The notes under the pieces: model-generated
What the model saw: the letters and a program-made list of their open reading frames with translations, nothing else
Told to the model about the DNA's origin: nothing
The model's database searches: none
Shown: positions 1-7,812 of the stretch, piece after piece
Layout of the letters: each line of letters begins with the position of its first letter
How positions within the stretch are numbered: position 1 is the first letter of the stretch
Source: JBHIBR01 sp046759145 [NCBI: Nitrospinota bacterium]
Lineage (GTDB): Bacteria; UBA8248
NCBI GenBank assembly: GCA_046759145.1
Contig: JBHIBR010000006.1
Coordinates: 1 to 15,135 of the forward strand
Length of the DNA stretch: 15,135 bases
Reading direction: 5' to 3'
Program-made: the position numbers and the translations under genes

Positions 1-3
1 CAA

Positions 4-2271
<2,268 letters not shown>

Positions 2272-2363
2272 GATGCGTTCCTCCCCTGCTCTCTCAAGGG
2301 CCTCCGTCCCCGGGAGATTCCCACCCCGGCTGCGATCGCGACGAATGCCCCGAGCGGTCTCGC

Positions 2364-2421
2364 GCTAGCCTCTCGATGCTCGGATGACAATGATGGAACG
2401 AAATTTTCTTCAAGAGGCGAT
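2364..2421 (-). promoter_or_regulatory. Putative sigma70-like promoter block of subtilase paralogue 1 (conserved with paralogue 2)
   Basis: This 58-bp block matches 6001-6058 end to end without gaps. Shared anchors are GCTAGCCT, CGATGC, GAT and TCAAGAGGCGAT, with the same 47-bp distance between GCTAGCC and CAAGAGG. On the minus strand a -35-like TTGAAG (2408-2413) is followed after 18 bp by TGTCAT (2384-2389). That is a weaker promoter than its counterpart, and the untranslated leader to the GTG at 2271 would be about 105-110 bases. The block begins only 15 bp beyond the Flp pilin stop. Confidence 0.5.
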
Positions 2422-2435
2422 CCCACACTCCTCAA

Positions 2436-2603
2436 CTAGGCGGCGGAGACGATGGTGGTGATGCTGTTGAAGATGGCGTTAAGAGTGGTCCCAAACATCG
2501 CCAGGAGGCTGATCACCCCCAGCGCCACCAGGATGACAATCAGGCCGTACTCCATCAGGCCCTGGCCCTCTTCGCCTCGGAGCCACTGCACCCACTGACC
2601 CAT
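2436..2603 (-). CDS. Flp-family (type IVb) pilin precursor
   Basis: A 55-residue small pilin. The leader is MGQWVQWLRGEEG, and the processing motif follows as G13 then QGLMEY, matching the Flp rule G|xxxxEY with Glu18 and Tyr19. A hydrophobic helix at about 20-45 (GLIVILVALGVISLLAMFG) follows, and the mature peptide would be 42 residues. The ATG at 2603 is preceded by GGGGGA at about 7 bases; longer readings in this frame lack a sensible start and would put charged residues before the leader. Flp pilins normally belong to tad loci with CpaA/TadV, TadA and TadB/C, none of which is in the window. The only prepilin peptidase present is the T2SS-type GspO at 6070-6813, so processing by GspO is an inference. 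The gene sits between the HTH/repeat zone and the promoter block of subtilase 1. Confidence 0.85.
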   Translation of the reverse strand: MGQWVQWLRGEEGQGLMEYGLIVILVALGVISLLAMFGTTLNAIFNSITTIVSAA

Positions 2604-2667
2604 CGCACATCCCCCTTTTTCCCCGCAGGACCCTCGGGCTGGAAACCGCCTTCCCCTGAAGGAGCTC

Positions 2668-2752
2668 CAGAAGAGCTGTTCGCCGAGGTGACGATCGGCC
2701 TCGACGAGGGCTACCTTGGGCTTCACCTTCACCCCCCTTGGGCTTCACATTC
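2668..2752 (-). repeat. Copy X of a duplicated segment upstream of the Flp pilin
   Basis: This stretch matches 3530-3607: both contain AGAAGAGCTG, GAGGTGACGATCGGCCT and CTTGGGCTTCACCTTC. In the minus-strand frame both read VKPKxAL...ADRHL..QLFW, so the homology also holds as protein. That suggests a relic of a coding region of unknown identity. Within copy X, CCTTGGGCTTCAC is itself repeated (2714-2726 and 2736-2748, 22 bp apart). Copy X leads into the Flp pilin; the other copy leads into the gspO fragment. Confidence 0.7.
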
Positions 2753-2782
2753 GCATAGTTTGAATGTGGCCCTTCCCCTACG

Positions 2783-2997
2783 CGAAGTCAAAGGTGAGCT
2801 CTGGTCAAAACAGGTAGAAGCCGGTTGAAGCTGGTCAAAGGTGGTGAGAGCTGGCCAAAGGTGGCCAATTTTTTGCCGGTCCTGCGGCCAGCGACGTAGG
2901 TCAGAGAGGTGGGTTGGGGGGTGCGAACCCACCGAGAGCTTGATGAGGGGGGTTTCCCACCGTCTCGGCGGCCTCCCGCACTCTCGCCCGATTTCCT
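2783..2997 (-). pseudogene. Degenerate tandem copy (A) of the helix-turn-helix unit
   Basis: This is a direct repeat of 3001-3224, offset by 218 bp at its start. Shared stretches include AAGCCGGTTGAAGCT, GGTGCGAACCCACCGAGAG and CTCGGCGG..CTCCCGCACTC. Copy A lacks the ATG-bearing 5' part and has lost bases in the helix-turn-helix region, so the reading frame is broken. Only the tail (SDLRRW..DRQK) survives in one frame. A 67-codon open frame across it (2729-2932) looks fortuitous. Confidence 0.7.
2786..2866. repeat. Short iterated motif CTGGYCAAAGGTGG-like (four degenerate copies)
   Basis: Related sequences occur at about 2786 (AGTCAAAGGTGAG), 2801 (CTGGTCAAAACAGGT), 2831 (CTGGTCAAAGGTGGTGAG) and 2851 (CTGGCCAAAGGTGGCC). 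Diverged equivalents are present in tandem copy B (about 3004-3085). Such iterons beside a small HTH gene could be operator sites, but nothing here proves binding. Confidence 0.4.
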
Positions 2998-3000
2998 ATG

Positions 3001-3224
3001 CGAAGTCGACGGTGAACTCTGGTGAAACAGATAAAAGCCGGTTGAAGCTCGTCAACGGTGATGAGAGCCGGCCAGAAGTGGCCAATTTTTTTGCCGCTCC
3101 TCCAGCCAGCGCCGTAGGTCAGAGCGCCGGATCTGGGGGTGCGAACCCACCGAGAGCTTGAAGACAGGGATTCCCCACCGTCTCACCGTCTCGGCGGGCC
3201 TCCCGCACTCCTGCCCGATTTCCT
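3001..3224 (-). repeat. Tandem repeat copy B (contains most of the HTH gene)
   Basis: The better preserved copy of the tandem unit (copy A at 2783-2997). It differs by a short internal duplication: ACCGTCTC occurs twice in a row at about 3177-3193. It covers the HTH gene except its first dozen codons. Confidence 0.7.
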
Positions 3225-3258
3225 CCCAGCCGATGAGCCAGGATTCGTTCCCGTCCAT
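3052..3258 (-). CDS. Small helix-turn-helix (excisionase/MerR-like) DNA-binding protein
   Basis: A 68-residue single-domain protein. Residues 8-30 (LIGWEEIGQECGRPAETVRRW) fit the helix-turn-helix of the excisionase/MerR-like family, where a typical member reads WxEIAxxLGVSxRTVxRW. IPVFKLSVGS follows as the wing, then RRSDLRRWLEERQK as the last helix. The ATG at 3258 is the only plausible start: an in-frame TAG lies just upstream and GGGAG sits about 11 bases before it. A tandem, broken copy follows immediately downstream (2783-2997), and short iterated motifs overlap the 3' end of the unit. Small HTH proteins of this type regulate mobile elements or neighbouring genes. No integrase or recombinase is visible, so the role is unknown. 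The whole unit may itself be a decaying remnant. Confidence 0.55.
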   Translation of the reverse strand: MDGNESWLIGWEEIGQECGRPAETVRRWGIPVFKLSVGSHPQIRRSDLRRWLEERQKNWPLLAGSHHR

Positions 3259-3336
3259 CAGACAACCAGCTCCCTATCCTCCAGCTCCCGCCTCACGGAC
3301 GCCCGGGCCGCTCAAAACTCCATCCTTGCCCCGCCC

Positions 3337-3526
3337 CTAGCGCGGGGGGACCCCAAAACCGAAGAGGACCGGGATGCCCGCCCCGGATAGGAACGAGCAT
3401 AGCCGAAGGGAGACCGCCCAGTGGCCCGACCTGCGAGGATGAGGACCCCGCCCGCCCTCACTCCCGCCAGCGACCCCAGGAGGGTGGGCAGCCACCACCC
3501 CCGGATTCCCAGGCCGGCTCCCATCA
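3337..3526 (-). pseudogene. Truncated, frameshifted copy of the 3' end of the prepilin peptidase gene (gspO')
   Basis: The sequence aligns along its whole length with 6070-6260, the last 63 codons plus stop of gspO. It begins as MGAGLG.RGWW..TLLGSLA, matching MGAGLGAGGWLLATLLGSLA of the intact protein. A net one-base loss between about 3400 and 3430 then shifts the frame, and the end continues in the next frame as SFLSGAGIPVLFGFGVPPR with a TAG at 3337-3339, against SFLSGAAIAVLLGFGFLPR. The catalytic Asp motifs and N-terminal cysteines are absent, so no active peptidase can be made. The homology stops abruptly at 3526, where the duplicated X' segment begins. Confidence 0.9.
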
Positions 3527-3529
3527 GCC

Positions 3530-3607
3530 CAGAAGAGCTGTCTGCGGAGGTGACGATCGGCCTTGAGGAGGGCCTCCTTGGGCTTCACCTTCGCCTCCTT
3601 AAGGACT
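3530..3607 (-). repeat. Copy X' of the duplicated segment, upstream of gspO'
   Basis: This is the second copy of the segment at 2668-2752. It reads VKPKEALLKADRHL.RQLFW in the minus frame and abuts the gspO fragment with only a few bases between. An open frame runs through it (3337-3708), but I regard that as a chance fusion of X' with the shifted gspO tail. Confidence 0.65.
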
Positions 3608-3705
3608 TTGGGCGTCCCATCTCGCTCTCGCTCCGGCATGTATGGAAAGCAACGGCCGTACCAAGGGGAGCGAAGGAGGGATTGCCTGTGGGAGATATCT
3701 GTTTT

Positions 3706-3857
3706 CAATGGGTTGGCGTTATATCCCGTCCGTCGGCTGAGCCGAACGCCACTCAGCCGGGAAAAACTGGGGAGTTTAGCCCCACGGCCTACGCCGGGAA
3801 AGGCCGTAAGTGAGCTATAAACAATGGGTTAGCAAAACCGGGGGGATTTTGCCCGGT
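3706..3857. repeat. Hairpin-rich intergenic block with internal direct repeats
   Basis: Four perfect stems occur within about 125 bp. They are CGGCTGAG/CTCAGCCG (3734-3741 with 3752-3759), TGGGG/CCCCA (3768-3772 with 3780-3784), ACGGCCT/AGGCCGT (3784-3790 with 3801-3807) and ACCGGG/CCCGGT (3837-3842 with 3852-3857). Alternative stems GGCGTT/AACGCC (3715-3720 with 3745-3750) and GCAAAA/TTTTGC (3832-3837 with 3847-3852) compete with these. A 12-mer CAATGGGTTRGC occurs at 3706 and 3822, each followed by an AAAACYGGGG..TTT.GCCC stretch. It could be a structured RNA or a mobile palindromic repeat; I recognise no known family. The bases at 3608-3705 and 3858-3952 hold nothing further that I can support. 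Confidence 0.55.
3837..3857 (-). terminator. Possible intrinsic terminator downstream of subtilase paralogue 2
   Basis: Read on the minus strand, ACCGGG, a 9-base loop and CCCGGT are followed by a short T run (the last T of the stem plus TTT). This lies about 95 bases beyond the stop at 3953. The T run is short, so the terminator would be weak. Confidence 0.35.
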
Positions 3858-3952
3858 CGGGGCGATTAAACTTTTTCTTGGTAAATCAAGGAGTTATGGT
3901 GGGGAGAAATCGCTCACCGCTGCTTCCTGTCAGCCCATTCCACTCGCAGCAG

Positions 3953-5965
3953 CTACTTGCAGAATTCGTTCGCTGGAGTTAGGTCGTCCCAGGTTAGCCC
4001 AGCGGCGGTGACGTCAGTGACTGTGGTCGTGTAGCAGCCTGACGAGGCATTCTTTCGGCTAAACGTCACCGTGCCGCCTGTCCCCGTCGTGCCTGTACCC
4101 GAAGCAATCAAGGACCCGTCACGATAAAGATCTATAGAGACAGAAGCGCCCGCGACCGGGTTGCCGAGGTCATCCACGAGCGCGACCGTGATGAGCAGGT
4201 GCTTATCCGCATTCTTTCCGCCCTCGGTGGCGTAAGTGATCGAGGCGACGCTCACGGTCGTCGGCGTAGGCGGCGGGCTTCCCACGGTGATACTGATGGA
4301 GGCGGTGCCGCTTTTGCCGCCGGAGTCGGTCGCCGATGCTGTGACGGTGTGATTACCGTCGCTGAGCGTTGTCGAGAAACTGCCGCCTGTGCCTATCTGG
4401 CCATCGATGTCCGAAGTCCACACCAGGCTGGCCGTGAGATCTCCGTCCTCGGTGTCGCTGGCCGTTCCCTCAAACAGGATGGTCGCCCCGGAGTCAAAGG
4501 TCGAGCCGTCAGTGGGGCTGGTGATGGAAACAGAAGGTGGATTATTCGTCGAAGGATTGCCCGCGACGTTCGACAACGCCTCCGGGTTGGCATCGGGATC
4601 TTTGGTGTCCGCCGGGCCCCAGGCCGACTGCGGCTCGGCCGCATCGATCAGGGCCTGCCGGATGGCTGCCACGCCTGTCGCGTCGCTCGCCCGCCCGTTT
4701 GTCGCGGCCTCCAAAGCCGCCGCTCCGGCGACGTGCGGCGAGTCCATGCTGGTACCGCTGATGGTGGCGTAGAGTCCGTCCTTCCAGGTTGAGGTAATGT
4801 CCACCCCGGGCGCTGCCAGGTCGATTGCCGCACCCGAGGAGGTGACGGGGTTCCCCGCCACCACACCGTTGCTGAAGTTGGAGAAGCTGGCAAAAAAGGT
4901 ATCATCGGCGCCGTCACTTGTGTCCGGACCAAGTCCGCCCGCCTCTCCGTCCGAGTCGGCGAGCCCGGAGATCGCGGCCACCTCGGGGTACGATGCCGGG
5001 ATGAAGTCATCCCCTGTCTCGAAGACCCCGTCCTTCCCGTAGACGTCCTTGGAGCTGTTCCCCGCCGCGACGACGTAGACCACGCCCTTGGCGACACTGT
5101 TTTGGATCGCGGTTCGAAGCGAGTTGAGCTTGCCTACGCCACCCAGGCTCATGTTCGCCACTTCGATGCTGCCAGCGTTCTTAGTCACATAATCAATGCC
5201 CTCGATGACGTCGGAGAAGAAGCCGCTCCCGTCATCCCGGAGCACCTTGACGGCCCACAGACGGGCGCCGGGGGCTACGCCCACCACACCGATGCCGTTG
5301 TCCAAGGCAGCGGCGGTCCCTGCCACATGGGTGCCGTGGCCGTGACCGTCATTACCATCGCCACCCTTCTCGCAATTGGGACCCTTGGTGCAGTCTACGG
5401 CCTGGAAGACGTTCAGATCTGGGTGGTCTAGGTCAATGCCGGTGTCGATGATGGCGATGTCCACATCCACACGATCGTCGACCCCGTCGATATTGGCGGT
5501 GGCGTTCAGGTCGGCATCGATCCGGTCCACCCCCGTGGGCAGGGTCTGGAAGTTGTTCTCGTGGAGGACGGCATGCGCGTACACGTCGGGCTCGACGAAC
5601 GCCACATCGGGATCGAGGGCCAGGGCTTGGGCCACAGGGGCGGGCATACGGGCGGCAAAGCCCTTTAAGGCAAACGCATAGGTCTGCCGGAGGGCAAAGC
5701 CGTGCTGCCGTGCTAGGGCGTTGGCCCGACCCTGAGGGTCGGCCACATCATCGTGAAAGACGACGATGTACTGCCCGGGGACAATACCCTCAGCAGGGCG
5801 TAGCGGGACGACTTCGTTTCGCGCAGCGGCGGCCCGGCCGCCCGCAACGGCTCCCATCGCCAGCCAGAGGGCAAGGAGCGAGAGAGCCGCGACCGCCACA
5901 AATGCCCCGAGTCGGACCCTCTTCCCCACCGCCTCGCCCCTCTTCGTTGGCTCCGGCACTCTCAC
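3953..5965 (-). CDS. Secreted S8 (subtilisin-like) serine peptidase with one Ig-like repeat and a shared C-terminal domain (paralogue 2)
   Basis: A 670-residue preproprotein subtilase. Signal sequence: basic GKRVRLG, then a hydrophobic stretch at about 20-41. I9-like propeptide about 62-131 (VPGQYIVVF, KGFAARM). Catalytic domain about 143-445 with Asp174 (AIIDTGID), His210 (HGTHVAGT), Asn303 (AAGNSS) and Ser406 (GTSMDSPHVAG). A Cys192-Cys198 loop lies just before the His motif. Ig-like repeat about 476-561; terminal domain about 570-670 with Cys644 and Cys669 and the end EFCK. The GTG at 5965 is taken as the start (AGAGG 10 bases upstream). GTG at 5929, with GAGGGG 6 bases upstream and a classical short signal peptide, is nearly as good and would give 658 residues. 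Its own promoter is at 6022-6050. It lies directly downstream of gspO and is a plausible T2SS cargo by position and by its Sec signal (inference). Natural substrate unknown. Confidence 0.95.
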   Translation of the reverse strand: MRVPEPTKRGEAVGKRVRLGAFVAVAALSLLALWLAMGAVAGGRAAAARNEVVPLRPAEGIVPGQYIVVFHDDVADPQGRANALARQHGFALRQTYAFALKGFAARMPAPVAQALALDPDVAFVEPDVYAHAVLHENNFQTLPTGVDRIDADLNATANIDGVDDRVDVDIAIIDTGIDLDHPDLNVFQAVDCTKGPNCEKGGDGNDGHGHGTHVAGTAAALDNGIGVVGVAPGARLWAVKVLRDDGSGFFSDVIEGIDYVTKNAGSIEVANMSLGGVGKLNSLRTAIQNSVAKGVVYVVAAGNSSKDVYGKDGVFETGDDFIPASYPEVAAISGLADSDGEAGGLGPDTSDGADDTFFASFSNFSNGVVAGNPVTSSGAAIDLAAPGVDITSTWKDGLYATISGTSMDSPHVAGAAALEAATNGRASDATGVAAIRQALIDAAEPQSAWGPADTKDPDANPEALSNVAGNPSTNNPPSVSITSPTDGSTFDSGATILFEGTASDTEDGDLTASLVWTSDIDGQIGTGGSFSTTLSDGNHTVTASATDSGGKSGTASISITVGSPPPTPTTVSVASITYATEGGKNADKHLLITVALVDDLGNPVAGASVSIDLYRDGSLIASGTGTTGTGGTVTFSRKNASSGCYTTTVTDVTAAGLTWDDLTPANEFCK
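3956..4540 (-). repeat. C-terminal module of paralogue 2: one Ig-like repeat plus shared terminal domain
   Basis: The Ig-like unit at 4283-4540 and the terminal domain at 3956-4258 match the module at 7-594 of the first subtilase almost base for base over long stretches, for example ATGGTCGCCCCGGAGTCAAA. The terminal domains share YATEGGKN, DDLGxPVAGAS, KNASSGCY and TPANxFCK. The conserved Cys pair suggests a disulfide that staples the last strand. Confidence 0.85.
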
Positions 5966-6021
5966 TGTCCAGGGGCCTCTTGGACCACGGCCGGCCCGAC
6001 GCTAGCCTTCCGATGCCCTGA

Positions 6022-6050
6022 TTAATACCGCTATACGATTTTTTCGTCAA
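6022..6050 (-). promoter_or_regulatory. Putative sigma70-like promoter of subtilase paralogue 2
   Basis: On the minus strand TTGACG (6045-6050) and TATTAA (6022-6027) are separated by exactly 17 bp of A/T-rich sequence. That gives a near-consensus -35 and a fair -10 in an otherwise GC-rich region. It belongs to the 58-bp block (6001-6058) shared with 2364-2421. The block starts 11 bp after the gspO stop, so the subtilase can be transcribed apart from the gsp operon. Confidence 0.65.
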
Positions 6051-6069
6051 GAGGCGATATCTCCCCCCC

Positions 6070-6813
6070 CTAGCGCGGGAGGAACCCGAAACCCAAAAGG
6101 ACGGCGATGGCCGCCCCGGAGAGGAACGAGCCGTAGGGGAGGGGCGAGTGCCAGGTGGCACGGCCCCCGAGGATGAGGGCCACGCCCGCCGTCACTGCCG
6201 CCAGCGACCCCAGGAGGGTGGCCAGCAACCATCCCCCGGCCCCCAGGCCGGCTCCCATCAAGGCTGCAAGCTTCACGTCGCCCGCTCCCATGCCCTCCCG
6301 GCCCCGGACTCGCGCGTAGGCCGCCCGCGCCAGGGCAAACCCCCCACCGGCCACCAGGAAGCCCACCGCAGATTCCAATGCAGAAATCGTGCCCCCCCAG
6401 GGTGCCCCGAGGAGGGCGATCACCAGGCCCGCGCCCACGAACACATTCGGGATGATCCGGTGGCGGTAGTCCACCACCGCGATGGCCAGGAAGACGCAGG
6501 CGAGGCCGAAAGTGCGGAGGAAAGCGGGCGAGAGGCCCTCTATGAGGATAGACATGACGGCTAGGGCTGCCGCACCGAGCTCGACCAGGGGGTAGCCTGC
6601 CCCGATGGCCTCCCCGCAGTGTCGGCAGCGGCCCCGCTGGCGGAGGTAGCCCCAGAGCGGGATGAGCTCGCTCACGGCGAGCGCCCGGCCGCACTTGGGG
6701 CAGTGGGAGCGGGGCCGGAGGAGGGAGAGGCCGCGCGGGACGCGGTAGATGCAGGTGTTGAGGAAGCTCCCCACGCAGAGCCCGCCCGCAGCCGCGACGG
6801 CCAGAAGCTCCAT
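6070..6813 (-). CDS. gspO: Type IV prepilin/pseudopilin leader peptidase GspO (PilD family)
   Basis: A 247-residue polytopic membrane aspartyl protease that cleaves the leader of pseudopilins after Gly; family members also N-methylate the new N-terminus. The N-terminal cytoplasmic domain keeps the two CxxC pairs (Cys38/Cys41 and Cys63/Cys66). The catalytic aspartates are Asp115 (AVVDYRHRIIPN) and Asp179 (GMGAGDVKLAALMG). Hydrophobic segments fill the rest, and the length is normal for the family. The ATG at 6813 lies 15 bp beyond the gspK stop, with GAGAGGG upstream. It is the last gene of the gsp run, with likely substrates GspG, H, I, J and K and possibly the Flp pilin at 2436-2603. A run of eight G follows the stop on the coding strand. 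A broken copy of its 3' end lies at 3337-3526. Confidence 0.95.
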   Translation of the reverse strand: MELLAVAAAGGLCVGSFLNTCIYRVPRGLSLLRPRSHCPKCGRALAVSELIPLWGYLRQRGRCRHCGEAIGAGYPLVELGAAALAVMSILIEGLSPAFLRTFGLACVFLAIAVVDYRHRIIPNVFVGAGLVIALLGAPWGGTISALESAVGFLVAGGGFALARAAYARVRGREGMGAGDVKLAALMGAGLGAGGWLLATLLGSLAAVTAGVALILGGRATWHSPLPYGSFLSGAAIAVLLGFGFLPR

Positions 6814-6828
6814 CCCTTCAGGGCCCTC

Positions 6829-7806
6829 TCAGGAGATCCGCCAGTAGACCACGCTCACCCGCCCGCCCTCCTTCCGGAGCACGACCGAGAGCCGCTTCCG
6901 CATCCGTCCCGCCGCCGCCTCGGATCTCACCGAGAAGTACTGGCTGTCCACCGTCACCAGGGGGGAGAGCTTCGAGTAGAGGGCGTCGTCCATCCCCGGC
7001 AGCTCCCGAAGCTCCTCGACCCGCTCCAGCGGGCGGTCGGCGCGGAGCTCCACCAGGGCATCCACCAGCGCCTCGGGAAGGCCGCCGGCCAGGTTCCGCA
7101 GGATGAAGGGGTCGGCCGTGTTCACGTTGATGCGCCCGTCGGAGTAAATGGTGAGCCAGTCGCCCGACTGGGGATCGGGCGACCCTTCCCGGGATTGGAA
7201 GCCCAGCGCCTGCAGAGCCTTCGGCGAGAAGCCCCGGATGAGCTGGAGTTCTGAGAGGGTGTCGAGGGGACCGTTCTTGACCGGGTAGGGCTGCGGGAGG
7301 GTCCGGTAGAAGGCGCCCTCGCTCCCCTCGGCGCGGGGCTCGGAGTCGGCGTCCACCCAGTCCGCGAGGTAGGCTACGAGCTGGGGGTCCAGCTCCCGCT
7401 CCTGGAACATCCCGGTCAGCAGCTCCATCACCCCATCGCGCAAGGCGGGCTCCTGGGCGGCCGGCGCGTTCAGGTTGACCTTAGCGGACTCGTCCTGGAC
7501 CTGGAAGCGCACCTGCGCTCCCCCGGCCTCAAGCCGCTCATCGAGGGTAGCCCACCTCTCGGTGGCTGCGGCGAAGCTGTTGTCATCCTCCTCGAGCGCG
7601 GCCGCCACCAGGGCGACGGGCGCCCGGGCCGCCCAGCGGGCCCGGAGCTCGTCCCGGAAAGCCTCCACCAGCCGGACCTCGTCCTGGACCGCTCCGGTGA
7701 GCTCCACCGCGATGACGGTGAGCAGGCTGACCGTCGCCAGCGCCATCAAGAGCGCCGCCCCGCGCTGGCCGGCCTCAGAGCCTTTGGCCGCCCGCGGTTC
7801 AGCCAT
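6829..7806 (-). CDS. gspK: T2SS minor pseudopilin GspK
   Basis: A 325-residue GspK, the large minor pseudopilin that caps the pseudopilus tip. The leader is short with the cleavage site QRG16|AALLMALATVSLLTVIAVEL. Position +5 is Met instead of Glu, which is normal for GspK. The globular part shows DESAKVNLN (105-113), LADWVDAD (148-155, the acidic motif often linked to metal binding) and GRINVNTA (224-231) leading into a helix-hairpin-helix-like segment, and ELPGM. ATG at 7806 with GGAGGT upstream, 6 bp after the gspJ stop, so the ribosome-binding site overlaps the end of gspJ. GspI, J and K form the tip complex in known systems. Confidence 0.92.
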   Translation of the reverse strand: MAEPRAAKGSEAGQRGAALLMALATVSLLTVIAVELTGAVQDEVRLVEAFRDELRARWAARAPVALVAAALEEDDNSFAAATERWATLDERLEAGGAQVRFQVQDESAKVNLNAPAAQEPALRDGVMELLTGMFQERELDPQLVAYLADWVDADSEPRAEGSEGAFYRTLPQPYPVKNGPLDTLSELQLIRGFSPKALQALGFQSREGSPDPQSGDWLTIYSDGRINVNTADPFILRNLAGGLPEALVDALVELRADRPLERVEELRELPGMDDALYSKLSPLVTVDSQYFSVRSEAAAGRMRKRLSVVLRKEGGRVSVVYWRIS

Positions 7807-7812
7807 CCGTCT

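Noticed and set aside
2729-2932. 67-codon minus-strand open frame as an expressed small protein
   Set aside because: It runs through the decayed HTH copy and the iterons. Most of its sequence is translated repeat, with no start signal.
2783-3224. CRISPR array
   Set aside because: There are only two long copies (over 200 bp) with no spacer pattern. The short iterons inside are degenerate and irregularly spaced, with no cas genes.
3337-3708. 123-codon minus-strand open frame as a gene
   Set aside because: It joins copy X' to the frameshifted tail of the gspO fragment. The first half of the gspO homology is in another frame, so it is not a coherent protein.
3421-3813. 130-codon plus-strand open frame
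   Set aside because: It is antisense to the gspO pseudogene and the hairpin block, with no recognisable domain and no ribosome-binding site that decides a start.
3706-3857. c-di-GMP riboswitch or group II intron domain
   Set aside because: The hallmark conserved stretches of GEMM-I and of intron domain V are not found, and no reading frame for an intron protein is near.
6047-6694. 215-codon minus-strand open frame overlapping gspO
   Set aside because: Out-of-frame shadow of gspO with Gly/Pro/Arg-rich composition and no family resemblance.
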